The translations under genes were made by a program, and so were the position numbers. The notes below the pieces were generated by a model. That model saw only the letters and a program-made list of their open reading frames with translations. It was not told where the DNA came from and searched no databases. Shown here piece after piece: positions 17,228 through 26,056 of a DNA stretch of 64,000 nucleotides; position 1 is the stretch's first letter, and every line of letters starts with the position of its first letter. Source of the stretch: CAVVUC01 sp963751395. Lineage in GTDB: Bacteria > Verrucomicrobiota > Verrucomicrobiia > Chthoniobacterales > Chthoniobacteraceae. Location: NCBI GenBank assembly GCA_963751395.1, contig CAVVUC010000002.1:248001-312000 (forward strand), written 5' to 3'.

Positions 17228-19599
17228 AAGCGGAATTGCAAGGGCAGCGTAGGAACGAAGTCCGGGTAGCGCACGCGGCTCGCGTGCCCGGTCCGGCGGC
17301 CCGCCGGACCGACTCCGGGGACGTGGCCTCCAGGTTCGATGAGCAAATTGAAGGTTGCGCTGCCACATCTTTTCGACGAGCCGTCGAAAAGAGCACGCGA
17401 GCCGCGTGCGCTACCCGGCAGTTCATCGCACACATGGCTGTGTTCATTGCATTCACATCGGTCACATTTATTTGCAGCGCCTTGGATACACCCATCGAGA
17501 AACCCCTCGACCTCGACAAACCGATCAGCTTCAAACACGACGTGATGCCGATCCTCACCAAGGCCGGCTGCAACACCGGCGGATGTCACGGGTCTGCGCG
17601 CGGGCAGGATGGCTTTCATCTCTCGCTGTTCGGCTACGATCCCGATGGCGACTATCAGCGCATCACCCGCGAGATGGGCGCGCGGCGCATAAACCTCGCG
17701 CTGCCCGACGAGAGCCTGCTCATGCAGAAAGCCACGGGCGGCGTCGCGCACACCGGCGGCAAGCGTATTGAAAAAGGCGGCGACTTCTACATGGCGCTCA
17801 TCAAATGGCTCGAAGCCGGCGCTCCCAAAGATCCCGCCGAGATTCCAACGCCTGTGTCGGTCGAGATTTCTCCGAAGCAAATCCTGCTTGAAGGCGAGAA
17901 CGCGACGCAGCAGATGAGCGTGATGGCGCGTTATTCCAACGGCTCCGTGCGCGATGTCACGCCTCTCGCCGTCTTCCTGACAAACAACGAAAGCACCGCG
18001 AAAATCTCGCCGGCGGGTCTCGTCACCTCGGGCCAGCGCGGCGAGGCATTTGTGATGGCGCGTTTCGCAACGACGACCGTCGGCTCGCAGGTCATCGTGA
18101 TCCCGAAAGACTTGAACTTCACTTTTCCGCCGGTGACCGAAGCGAACTACGTGGACACGCTCGTGAACGACAAACTCAAGAAACTGCGCATCGCGCCGTC
18201 CGAGCTTTGCAGCGACGAGGAGTTCCTCCGGCGCGCGACGATCGACATCGCGGGGCTGCTCCCGACGCGCGAGGATTACGACCGTTTCCTCGCCGATGCC
18301 GATGAACACAAGCGCGCGAAGGTGATCGACGCATTGCTGGCGCGGAAGGAATTTGTCGATCTATGGGTGATGAAGTGGGCCGAGTTGCTCCAGATTCGTT
18401 CGAGCAACGACGTGAGCTACAAGTCGGCGCTCGTCTATTACGAGTGGCTGCGAAACCAGATCGAGCGCGATGTGCCCGTGAACCAGATCGTGCGGCAGTT
18501 GATCGCGAGCACGGGCGGCACGTTCGCGAATCCCGCTTCGGGCTACTACCAGTTCGAGACCGATCCGCTGAAACTCGCCGAGGACACGGCGCAGGGATTT
18601 CTCGGCGTTCAGATCAAATGCGCGCAGTGCCACAACCATCCGTTCGACCAGTGGACGATGAACGACTATCGCGGCTTCGTCGGGTTCTTTACGCAGGTCG
18701 GGCGGAAAAAAGGCGAGGACCCGCGCGAGACGATCGTGTTCGACCGACATGAGGGCGAGGCGGAAAACCCGGTGACGCACGCGAAGGTGCCACCGAAGTT
18801 TCTCGGAGGCGCGACGCCGGAGGTGAAAGAGATGGACCGCCGCCAGGCGCTCGCCGACTGGATCGCGTCGCCGGATAATTCGTATTTCCCGAGGCACATC
18901 GCGAACATCGTGTGGGCGCAGTTTTTCGGACGCGGCATCGTCGAGCCGGTCGATGATGTGCGGGTGAGCAATCCGGCGTCGAACCCGGAGCTTCTGGACG
19001 CGCTCGGCAGGCGGGTGGTGGAATACAACTACGATTTCAAGCGGCTCGTGCGGGACATCTGCAACTCGCGCACGTATCAACTCTCCAGCCGCGTGAACGA
19101 GTCGAACAAGGACGATGCGCGCAACTTTTCCCACAGTGCCGTGCGGCGTTTGCGCGCGGAGGTGATGCTCGATTGCATCAGCGAAGTCACCGGCACGAAG
19201 AACAAGTTCCGAGGGCTGCCGCTCGGTGCGCGCGCCGTGCAGATCGCTGACGGGCAGACCTCGAATTACTTTTTGAAGACCTTCGGTCGGGCCACGCGCG
19301 AGACGGTTTGCGCGTGCGAGGTTTCCATGGAGCCGAATCTCTCGCAGGCGCTGCATCTGCTAAATGGAGAGACGGTGCAAAAGAAAATCGCCGAGGGCGG
19401 TGTCGTGAAAAAGATGCTCGATGCGAAAAAGTCACCCCGCGAGATCGTGGAGGATTTGTATCTCCGCTGTCTCACGCGCAAGCCGACCGACGCCGAGTTG
19501 CAGAACCTCGATCCGCTGCTTGCGAGGAACGATCCGAAGGTGATGGACGATATTTTCTGGGCGCTGCTGAACTCCAAGGAATTCATGTTCAACCACTGA
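17224..19599 (+). CDS. DUF1549/DUF1553 (PSD1-type) secreted protein with cytochrome-like motif
   Basis: A 791-residue third gene of the operon. In order: signal core MAVFIAFTSVTFICSA, a PSCyt1-like segment with TKAGCNTGGCHGSARG, a Big2-like Ig domain (VSVEISPKQILLEGENATQQ), a DUF1549 domain containing KCAQCHNHPFDQW (CxxCH), and a C-terminal DUF1553 domain (SPDNSYFPRHIANIVWAQFF, RRLRAEVMLDCIS, SMEPNLSQALHLLNG). These families are typical of Planctomycetota and Verrucomicrobiota; the biochemical role is unknown. The ATG at 17224 overlaps the previous stop. Element 2 occupies residues 13-65; a second possible start, the ATG at 17434, lies just after the element. Confidence 0.9.
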   Translation: MKAELQGQRRNEVRVAHAARVPGPAARRTDSGDVASRFDEQIEGCAATSFRRAVEKSTRAACATRQFIAHMAVFIAFTSVTFICSALDTPIEKPLDLDKPISFKHDVMPILTKAGCNTGGCHGSARGQDGFHLSLFGYDPDGDYQRITREMGARRINLALPDESLLMQKATGGVAHTGGKRIEKGGDFYMALIKWLEAGAPKDPAEIPTPVSVEISPKQILLEGENATQQMSVMARYSNGSVRDVTPLAVFLTNNESTAKISPAGLVTSGQRGEAFVMARFATTTVGSQVIVIPKDLNFTFPPVTEANYVDTLVNDKLKKLRIAPSELCSDEEFLRRATIDIAGLLPTREDYDRFLADADEHKRAKVIDALLARKEFVDLWVMKWAELLQIRSSNDVSYKSALVYYEWLRNQIERDVPVNQIVRQLIASTGGTFANPASGYYQFETDPLKLAEDTAQGFLGVQIKCAQCHNHPFDQWTMNDYRGFVGFFTQVGRKKGEDPRETIVFDRHEGEAENPVTHAKVPPKFLGGATPEVKEMDRRQALADWIASPDNSYFPRHIANIVWAQFFGRGIVEPVDDVRVSNPASNPELLDALGRRVVEYNYDFKRLVRDICNSRTYQLSSRVNESNKDDARNFSHSAVRRLRAEVMLDCISEVTGTKNKFRGLPLGARAVQIADGQTSNYFLKTFGRATRETVCACEVSMEPNLSQALHLLNGETVQKKIAEGGVVKKMLDAKKSPREIVEDLYLRCLTRKPTDAELQNLDPLLARNDPKVMDDIFWALLNSKEFMFNH
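17262..17418. repeat. Double-hairpin palindromic element, copy 2
   Basis: 157 bp with the same ends as copy 1 (CCGGGTAGCGCACGCGG and complement). The left inner palindrome is GGTCCGGCGGCCCGCCGGACC; the right is a variant built on TCTTTTCGACG. The middle differs from copy 1 except for a shared GGGGAC near one end. If the upstream ATG is used, it is read as Ala/Arg-rich residues (RVAHAARVPGPAARR) in a different frame from copy 1. Confidence 0.85.
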
Positions 19600-22166
19600 T
19601 GAAAGGTGCTATCGAAAATTTGCAGCGCCGGGTAGCGCACGCGGCTCGCGGGCTCCTTTCGGCGTCCCGCCGAAAGGATGGGATGGGCCTGCCTCACACG
19701 AGCGATGCATATTTCTCGATGTCTCCGGCGGGCCGCCGGAGACAGCACGCGAGCCGCGTGCGCTACCCGGCGCTGCTGGTTTTTCTCGCCCTTTCTGCAT
19801 CCGCCGCCGAGCCGAAGATCACCTACGCCGATCACGTCCTGCCGATCTTCCGCAACGCCTGCCTGAACTGCCACAACCCCGACAAGCAAAAGGCCGGGCT
19901 GGATTTGTCGAGTTATGAAAAGACGATGGCGGGCAGCGATTCCGGAAAGATCGTGGAACCAGGAAATTCAGGCGGCAGTTTGCTGGTGCGATTGATCACC
20001 CATGCGGACGAACCGAAGATGCCGGCGAAGGCGGACAAGCTTCCGGATTCCGAGATCGAGACGATTAAGAAATGGATTGAGGGCAACGCACCTGAGAATG
20101 CCGGCAGCGTCGTCGCGAAGAAAGCGAACGACATTCCCGACGCGCCGGTTGCGGGCGAGGAGAAGCCAGACGGACCCGCGCCGATGCCGCGTGATCTCGT
20201 GGTCGAACCGTGCGTGCGAACGAAGCAGGCGGGAGCAGTGGCCGCGCTTGCAGCAAGCCCGTGGGCGCCGCTCGTCGCGGTCGGTGGCCAGAAGCAGGTG
20301 CTTCTTTACCAGACTGAATCACTGGAGATTGCAGGCGTGCTCGCGTTTCCGGAGGGCTATCCGAATGTCGTGAGGTTCGATCGCGGCGGCGCGCTGCTGC
20401 TTGCGGCCGGCGGCATCGGCGCGAAGTCGGGGCGCGTCGTGGTCTGGGATGTCGAGACCGGCGCGCGCGTGGCGGAGGCCGGCGATGAATTCGACGCGGT
20501 GCTGGCGGCGGACATCAGCCCGGATCACAGCCGCATCGCACTCGGCGGGCCGGGCAAGCTCGTGAAAATCTTCGACGCCAAAGACGGACGGCTGCTTTTC
20601 AAAATCAAAAAGCATACGGACTGGGTGACGGCGATGAGCTACTCGTCGGACGGCAAATGGCTCGTCACCGGCGACCGCGCGGGAGGGCTGGCCGTGTGGG
20701 ACGCGCAGGGACGCGAGATGTTTGTGTTGACCGGACACAAGGGCGCGATCACGGCGGTGAGTTGTCGCGGCGGTGTCGCGGCAACAGCGAGCGAGGACGG
20801 CACGATCCGGCTTTGGAATCTGAAGGAGGGCACGCAGGTAAAAAGCTGGGAGGCGCACAAGGAAGGGGCGCTTTCGGTCGAGTTTGCATCAGACGGACGG
20901 CTGGTTTCGTGCGGGCGCGACCGGCTTGCGAAGGTCTGGGACAAGAGCGGCAAGCAGTTGCGCGCCAGTGAGCCGCTGGCCGATGTCGCATTGCGCGCGA
21001 CGCTGAGCGGCGGGCGGTTGATCGCATCCGACTGGACCGGCGCGGTCTGCGTGTGGAGCGTGGCGGACGGAAAACGAATCGGCGATCTCGCGGCGAATCC
21101 GCCAACGCTCGCCGAGCGCGCGGCAGAAGCGGCGAAGCGGCTCGCCGAGGCGCAGGTGGATCAGGAAAAGCAGACGACGCAACTCAGGCAGGCGGAACTG
21201 AGCGTCAAAGATCTGACCGAGCAGGTGCGGGTGACGGGCGCGGCCGTCAGCGAGAAGGAGAAGCACGCGAAGGCTGCGGAAATGCAGGTTGCGATGCTCG
21301 AAAAGACGTTCGCCGAAAGTGAAGCGGCGCTGCGAAAGGCAGCGGACGATTTGACGCAGCTTCAGAAGTCGGCGGAGACGCTTGAGAAGACTTCCGCGCA
21401 AGCCATGACGGCAAGCGAGACGTCCGCTCGCGAGTTAAGGGAAAGAGGGACTTTGATGGCTGACAAACAGGCGCTCGCGATGCGTCTGAGCGAGGCGGCA
21501 AACAAGGCGCGCGAAGCGGCGGATAAATCGCCTGACGACAAAGCGCTGGCGGAAGCCGCCTCTCAAGCTCGGGCTGCCTCTGAAAAGGCGATGGAAGAGC
21601 TGGCGGCGCTGCAGAAGGACAACAACTCGAAGGCCGACGAAGCGCGCCGCCTTGCAGATGGAGCCGCAAAAGCAGTCGAAGCAGCGAAGCAGAATGAGGC
21701 CGCTGTGGATGCGCAGAAACACGCGATGGATGGAAAAGGATCTGCGGTCGAAAAAGCGCGCTCGGAACTCGCCGCCGCGAAGGAGATGAATGCGAAGGCG
21801 AAAGCTGAATTCGCGTCCGTGACAAAATCGCTGCCACCGAAAGCGGCGCAGGCCAAGGCGGCGGAGGACGCTCTGGCCCGCGCAAAGAGCGACGCGATGG
21901 CTGCTGCGAAACAACTTGCCGTCGCACAAGCTGAAACCGCGAAATGGAAAGCAGCGCAGATCAACGTGGCGCTTCACGAAGCACGCAGGACGCTGGCAGA
22001 GCGCGAGGCGGAAAGGAGCAAGGTCACGGACGCTGCTTCGAAGTCCGCGGGCGAAGCGGAAAAAGCCGTGGCCGAAGTGAAGGCGAAGGTGGAGAAGCTG
22101 GTTGCCGAGTACGAGGCCTTGCGGCGGGAAGCGCAGGAGAAGATCGACTTCGCGTCGAAGAACTGA
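19599..22166 (+). CDS. PSCyt1 cytochrome-like, WD40 beta-propeller and coiled-coil protein
   Basis: An 855-residue fourth gene of the operon, coupled by a TGATG overlap with the previous stop. After the signal core ALLVFLALSASAAEP comes a planctomycete cytochrome c domain with the heme motif in NACLNCHNPDKQ. A WD40 propeller follows (repeats such as HTDWVTAMSYSSDGKWLVTG, HKGAITAV, TASEDGTIRLWN). The last ~330 residues are an Ala/Glu/Lys-rich coiled coil. The fusion suggests a surface or periplasmic redox scaffold; no activity is known. Element 3 occupies residues 11-57; internal ATGs at about 19682 and within the element's right arm are alternative starts. Confidence 0.87.
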   Translation: MKGAIENLQRRVAHAARGLLSASRRKDGMGLPHTSDAYFSMSPAGRRRQHASRVRYPALLVFLALSASAAEPKITYADHVLPIFRNACLNCHNPDKQKAGLDLSSYEKTMAGSDSGKIVEPGNSGGSLLVRLITHADEPKMPAKADKLPDSEIETIKKWIEGNAPENAGSVVAKKANDIPDAPVAGEEKPDGPAPMPRDLVVEPCVRTKQAGAVAALAASPWAPLVAVGGQKQVLLYQTESLEIAGVLAFPEGYPNVVRFDRGGALLLAAGGIGAKSGRVVVWDVETGARVAEAGDEFDAVLAADISPDHSRIALGGPGKLVKIFDAKDGRLLFKIKKHTDWVTAMSYSSDGKWLVTGDRAGGLAVWDAQGREMFVLTGHKGAITAVSCRGGVAATASEDGTIRLWNLKEGTQVKSWEAHKEGALSVEFASDGRLVSCGRDRLAKVWDKSGKQLRASEPLADVALRATLSGGRLIASDWTGAVCVWSVADGKRIGDLAANPPTLAERAAEAAKRLAEAQVDQEKQTTQLRQAELSVKDLTEQVRVTGAAVSEKEKHAKAAEMQVAMLEKTFAESEAALRKAADDLTQLQKSAETLEKTSAQAMTASETSARELRERGTLMADKQALAMRLSEAANKAREAADKSPDDKALAEAASQARAASEKAMEELAALQKDNNSKADEARRLADGAAKAVEAAKQNEAAVDAQKHAMDGKGSAVEKARSELAAAKEMNAKAKAEFASVTKSLPPKAAQAKAAEDALARAKSDAMAAAKQLAVAQAETAKWKAAQINVALHEARRTLAEREAERSKVTDAASKSAGEAEKAVAEVKAKVEKLVAEYEALRREAQEKIDFASKN
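19628..19770. repeat. Double-hairpin palindromic element, copy 3
   Basis: 143 bp. The ends match copies 1 and 2; inner palindromes are CCTTTCGGCGTCCCGCCGAAAGG on the left and GTCTCCGGCGGGCCGCCGGAGAC on the right. It sits between the overlapping ATG and the hydrophobic core of the signal peptide, in frame. The right arm is read here in a third frame (HASRVRYPA), so across the three copies all three frames of that arm are open. Confidence 0.85.
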
Positions 22167-22199
22167 CGCGCGCAAGTTGGGCGCTGGTTCCTTTGGTGC

Positions 22200-22279
22200 G
22201 TCATTCCGAGCGGGGCGAGGAATCTCACAAAATCGCGCCGGACATTGCTTGGGAGATTCCTCGCCCCGCTCGGAATGAC
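22200..22279. repeat. GTCATTC-type hairpin element
   Basis: Two perfect 27-bp arms (22200-22226 and 22253-22279) beginning GTCATTCCGAGCGGGGCGAG surround a 26-base loop. It lies between the convergent ends of the PSCyt1-WD40 gene and the cytochrome/DUF2231 gene and could act as a bidirectional terminator. A relative is at 54108. Confidence 0.8.
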
Positions 22280-22326
22280 AGACGTTTCTTTGAAACGACC
22301 ACTCTTGGCGGATTCCGGTTCTTCAT

Positions 22327-23262
22327 TCACCACTTGAAGTGATCCAACCCGTAGATGAGAGATGCGCCCAGATAACCGGAGATGCTGACCAGCACGATGC
22401 CGCCGAGGAGTGTCAGGCGGAATGCGTAGCACAATGCGCGTGGATGCCCTTCCTTGTGCGCGAACTCCGACAGCAGCGCCGTGCCAAGTGCCCAGAGGGC
22501 TGTGCCGGTGCCAAGCCAGCGATGCCACCAAAGCAATGGTGCGGAAGCTCCCGTGTAGTTCGAAAAGGCGGCGTCACACCACCCGAGCGACGCCGTGACG
22601 ACAGCGCCCGCTGCTCCGAGCACCACGCAAAAACGAACGGTTGATTTCCACGAATGTTTGCGGGTGAGTTTCCACATCGCCTCCGCGGGCAGCGCGGCGA
22701 TGAGCAACGCGATCGGGAAGTGCGAGGAGGGCGGATGAAATTGCCCGAGAAAACGAATGATTCGCTGCCAGGTTGTGAAGCTGCGCTTGGCGGGCACCTG
22801 CGATTGCTTCGAAACAGGCGGGGCCGCCGCAAGTGCCTCCGGGGAATCTGCCTGCTCAATTTTTGGCGGAATTTGGACGGCAGCCGCAGGCACCGGCAGC
22901 ACGTCATCAGGCGCGCCAAGATCGATCCAGCGCCTGACGATTTGTTTCTCCCCAGAAGTGAGTGGCGGCACGGAGGCTTCGTCGCCTGGCATCTCGTCTT
23001 CGTCGATCATTCGGTAAAGCTCGGATTCTCCGGGCTTGTGCGGCACGACGTAGTCTGGATTTGCAGCGACGCGCCCGAGATCGAGGACGTAGCCGAACTT
23101 GCCTTTCGGCCTTCGCAAATCGGCACCGTGGCATTCGGTGCATTTCTCCTCAAAAATCGCGCGCACCTTCAAGGCGAGCGCGCGACCGTCGTCGGTTTCA
23201 GCGCCGCTCGCGAAGAGCGGCAGGGAGAAAATGAGAAACGAGCAGGCGGCAGTGCGCCTCAC
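22327..23262 (-). CDS. PSCyt1 cytochrome c domain fused to DUF2231 membrane domain
   Basis: A 311-residue protein. A signal peptide (MRRTAACSFLIFSLPLFASG) precedes a cytochrome c domain with heme motif EKCTECHGADLRRPKG and a possible methionine ligand in DEDEMPGDEASVPPL. After a Pro/Ala linker the C-terminal half has about four membrane helices with HPPSSHFPIALLIAALPAE, the DUF2231 signature. It is probably an electron-transfer component at the inner membrane facing the periplasm. Its ATG overlaps the stop of the b562-like gene upstream by 4 bases, so the two are coupled. Confidence 0.87.
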   Translation of the reverse strand: MRRTAACSFLIFSLPLFASGAETDDGRALALKVRAIFEEKCTECHGADLRRPKGKFGYVLDLGRVAANPDYVVPHKPGESELYRMIDEDEMPGDEASVPPLTSGEKQIVRRWIDLGAPDDVLPVPAAAVQIPPKIEQADSPEALAAAPPVSKQSQVPAKRSFTTWQRIIRFLGQFHPPSSHFPIALLIAALPAEAMWKLTRKHSWKSTVRFCVVLGAAGAVVTASLGWCDAAFSNYTGASAPLLWWHRWLGTGTALWALGTALLSEFAHKEGHPRALCYAFRLTLLGGIVLVSISGYLGASLIYGLDHFKW

Positions 23263-23709
23263 TTTTTGGGACTGTCCTGGCCAACGCCGAGTTCCTTATG
23301 GCTGGAGGTTTTCATTTTTCCGATCTTGTCGAGTTCCGCCTTCGCGGCCTCCGGTTTGTCGCTGCTGATTGCTTCTTTCAGGGCTTCGAGCTGCTTTCCG
23401 AGCTCGTCCAAATTTTTCTTGTAGGTGTCCATGAAGCTGGCTTTATCCGCAGCTTTTCTCCGCCCTCGACGGAGTGAGCGTCTTCGAGTTTTCAACCGCC
23501 TTCTGGATGGCCGCGACAAGCTCGAGAGAGGAGGCTTTCTGCGCAGGGTCGGCGTATTGCCGGTTCAGCTTTTTGAAACTCCGATTGATGGTCCCCATCT
23601 CGTTCGCAACGGGAGAATCGTCATCGTCGTCCTCCGCGTGTGCGCAGATCGGCGCGAGGAGTCCAAGGAGGGTGAGCAGTGTGGCGAAAGTGAGGAGGTG
23701 TTTCTTCAT
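23259..23709 (-). pseudogene. Cytochrome b562-like protein, frameshifted
   Basis: A signal peptide (MKKHLLTFATLLTLLGLLAP) is followed by a four-helix-bundle pattern. A methionine in NEMGTINRSFKKLNRQ and a histidine in KMKTSSHKELG take the positions of the b562 heme ligands. The frame breaks in an AAAA run at 23454-23457: removing one A joins ...TPSRAEK to AADKASFMDTYKKNL and gives 149 residues. It may be a sequencing error or a disabled gene. The 4-base overlap with the cytochrome/DUF2231 gene suggests a working redox pair. Confidence 0.65.
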
Positions 23710-23771
23710 AGGATTGTTTGTTGAAGGATGGTGACCCTGACGATGTTCGAATCTCCGCGCGAAAGCAAGCG

Positions 23772-24701
23772 TCAAGCCTTGATGCCAGTCGCGAAGATCG
23801 TCTGTAGATGCGGGCTTTCCTCATCGCGGGAGACGACGCTCACATCGATGTTTGAAAAGCCGGCTTCTTTCAGTATCTCGTGCATCTGCACTTCGCTGAA
23901 GCCGAGCCAGGTGTCGGCATAAAGTTCGCGCGCCTGGTCGAAGTTGTGCGCGAGCAGATCGAGGATCACGATGCGGCCGTTTTTTTTCAAAATCCGATGC
24001 GCGGCGGCGAGGGCGCGCGCGGGGTTGCCCGCGTGGTGAAGCGCCTGGCTGAACAGCGCGAGATCGACCGAGCCGGCGGCGATCGGGGGCTCCTGGATGT
24101 CGCCGACCCGGTATTCGAGATTTTTGAAGCCGTGCTCCTTCGCGAGCTTGGCACCGAACTCGACCATCTTCTCCGAGTTGTCCACGGCGATGACTTTCTT
24201 TGCGTGATGCGCGAGGAGTTGCGAAAGCGTGCCCTCGCCGGCGCCGAGATCGGCGACGGTGATCGGGCCGACAAGCGAGAGCAGCAAATGGGCAACGCCT
24301 TTCCACGAACGTCCGGGGCAGTAGCTGCGTCCGAATTTTCCGGCGAGCTTGTTGAAATACTCGCGCGCCGAGTCCTGGCGTTTGCGCAGCACGAGTTGCA
24401 GCGCGGTCCGGTCGCTCGCCGCCTCGGGAATCTCCCGCCCGCCCGCTTCGACGATTTCGCGGAACTGCGCGTGGAAGGGGTTCTTGTCCGAAGCGCCGTA
24501 GTAAATGTTCTTGCCGGCCCGTCGGTCGCGCACCAGCCGTTCCTGCCGGAGTTGCGCCAGATGCGCCGAGATGCGCGACTGGCCCATCCCGAGAATCTCC
24601 TGCAGCTCGGCGACCGAAAGCTCCTCCTGCTCAAGCAGCAGCAACAGCCGCAGCCGGGTCGGGTCGGCAAGCAGGCGCAGGGATTTTATGATCGAAGCCA
24701 T
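23772..24701 (-). CDS. ArsR-family repressor fused to a SAM-dependent methyltransferase domain
   Basis: 309 residues. The N-terminal winged helix (LADPTRLRLLLLLEQEELSV...LGMGQSRISAHLAQLRQERL) is ArsR-type, without an obvious metal-binding cysteine pair. From about residue 140 a class I methyltransferase domain follows, with the SAM motif VADLGAGEGTLSQLL and VDLALFSQALHH. It is divergent from metK, with ahcY beyond it. In Proteobacteria the ArsR-family SahR regulator controls these SAM-cycle genes in response to S-adenosylhomocysteine. The same job is inferred here, with the methyltransferase fold perhaps serving as the sensor. Confidence 0.87.
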   Translation of the reverse strand: MASIIKSLRLLADPTRLRLLLLLEQEELSVAELQEILGMGQSRISAHLAQLRQERLVRDRRAGKNIYYGASDKNPFHAQFREIVEAGGREIPEAASDRTALQLVLRKRQDSAREYFNKLAGKFGRSYCPGRSWKGVAHLLLSLVGPITVADLGAGEGTLSQLLAHHAKKVIAVDNSEKMVEFGAKLAKEHGFKNLEYRVGDIQEPPIAAGSVDLALFSQALHHAGNPARALAAAHRILKKNGRIVILDLLAHNFDQARELYADTWLGFSEVQMHEILKEAGFSNIDVSVVSRDEESPHLQTIFATGIKA

Positions 24702-24764
24702 TGCGAAGAATCTCGTTCCATCTCACGCTGTGAATCCCTTCCCGTCAAGCGTCTCTTGGAAAAA

Positions 24765-24788
24765 ACGCATCACTGTATCATGATGCGT
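24765..24788. promoter_or_regulatory. Candidate operator in the regulator-metK intergenic region
   Basis: ACGCATCA and TGATGCGT form a perfect 8-bp inverted repeat with an 8-base spacer. It is placed 49 bases before the metK ATG and 63 bases before the divergent regulator's start. Location and symmetry fit an ArsR-family dimer site controlling both promoters. No SAM riboswitch is visible in this 136-base gap. Confidence 0.55.
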
Positions 24789-24837
24789 CGATATTTTTGT
24801 TGACGAATTTGCAGACTTGGTGGACTCTCCTGTTCTT

Positions 24838-26037
24838 ATGTCTCAGAACTTCATATTCTCCTCCGAGTCGGTCGGCGAAGGCCATCCCGACAAAGTTTGC
24901 GATACCATCTCCGACGCGATCCTCGACGCGTGCCTCGCTGTTGACCCCAAGAGCCGGGTGGCATGCGAGACGTTTGTAAAGAGCAACGTCGTCGTGGTGG
25001 GTGGCGAAATCACCATTCCGAAGATCGGGCGCAAGCCGATCGGCGAGGTCATCAACATCGACAAGACCATCCGCGACGCCGTTCGCGGGATCGGCTACGT
25101 GAATGACGACGACGTGTTTCACGCCGACAAGATTTTCATCAACAACTACCTCACCACCCAATCGCCCGACATCGCGCAGGGCGTCGATGCCAAGAAGGTC
25201 GAGGGGAAGAAAACCGCCGAGCAGGGCGCGGGCGACCAGGGCATCATGTTCGGTTACGCTTGCAACGAGACGCCGGAATTGATGCCGGCACCGATCATGT
25301 TCGCGCACAGGCTCGGCCGGGAACTGACCAAAATTCGCAAGGCCGGCAAACTGGCCAAGTGGCTGCGGCCCGACGCGAAGTCGCAGGTGTCCGTCGAGTA
25401 CGTGGACGGCAAGCCGACGCGCATCGTCAACGTCGTCATCTCCACGCAGCATGCGGCGGACGTGAAGCACGCGGAGATCGAGAAGTTCTGCATCGAGCAG
25501 GTCATCAAGAAAGTCCTGCCGAAGAACATGCTCACGAAGGACACCGAGTATCTCATCAACCCGACCGGCAAGTTCGTGGTCGGCGGACCGCAGGGGGACA
25601 GCGGCCTGACCGGTCGCAAGATCATCGTGGACAGCTACGGCGGCTCCGGTCGTCATGGCGGCGGCGCGTTTTCCGGAAAAGATCCGTCGAAAGTGGACCG
25701 CAGCGCCGCTTACATGGGTCGATGGGTCGCGAAAAACGTCGTGGCAGCGGGCCTGGCCGAGCGTTGCGAAGTGCAGTTCGCCTACGCGATCGGGCACCCG
25801 AATCCGGTGAGCGTCCACATCGACACGTTCGGAACCGGCACCGTCGATGACGACAAAATCCTCGCAGCCGTGCTGAAAGTTTTCAGCTTCAAGCCGGCCG
25901 ACATCGTAAAGCAGCTCAACCTGCTGCGCCCGATCTACAGCAAGAGCACCAACTACGGGCACTTTGGGAAAAACGATCCCGACCTCACCTGGGAACGCAC
26001 CGACAAAGTCGAAGCCCTCAAGAAAGCAATCAAGTAA
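24838..26037 (+). CDS. metK: S-adenosylmethionine synthetase
   Basis: A 399-residue enzyme making SAM from methionine and ATP. Conserved MetK blocks are present: FSSESVGEGHPDKVCDTISD (Mg/ATP site), GAGDQGIMFGYA, GGPQGDSGLTGRKIIVDSYGG and the flexible P-loop GGGAFSGKDPSKVDRS. The C-terminus (YGHFGKNDPDLTWERTDK) is also typical. The ATG at 24838 gives the family N-terminus; an open TTG at 24817 adds seven unconserved residues. ahcY follows after a 19-base gap, making a SAM-cycle operon. Confidence 0.97.
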   Translation: MSQNFIFSSESVGEGHPDKVCDTISDAILDACLAVDPKSRVACETFVKSNVVVVGGEITIPKIGRKPIGEVINIDKTIRDAVRGIGYVNDDDVFHADKIFINNYLTTQSPDIAQGVDAKKVEGKKTAEQGAGDQGIMFGYACNETPELMPAPIMFAHRLGRELTKIRKAGKLAKWLRPDAKSQVSVEYVDGKPTRIVNVVISTQHAADVKHAEIEKFCIEQVIKKVLPKNMLTKDTEYLINPTGKFVVGGPQGDSGLTGRKIIVDSYGGSGRHGGGAFSGKDPSKVDRSAAYMGRWVAKNVVAAGLAERCEVQFAYAIGHPNPVSVHIDTFGTGTVDDDKILAAVLKVFSFKPADIVKQLNLLRPIYSKSTNYGHFGKNDPDLTWERTDKVEALKKAIK

Positions 26038-26056
26038 CCAAGTAACGAAAAAAATC

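Noticed and set aside
24702..24837. SAM riboswitch before metK
   Set aside because: None of the known SAM riboswitch cores is recognisable; an operator repeat explains the region better.
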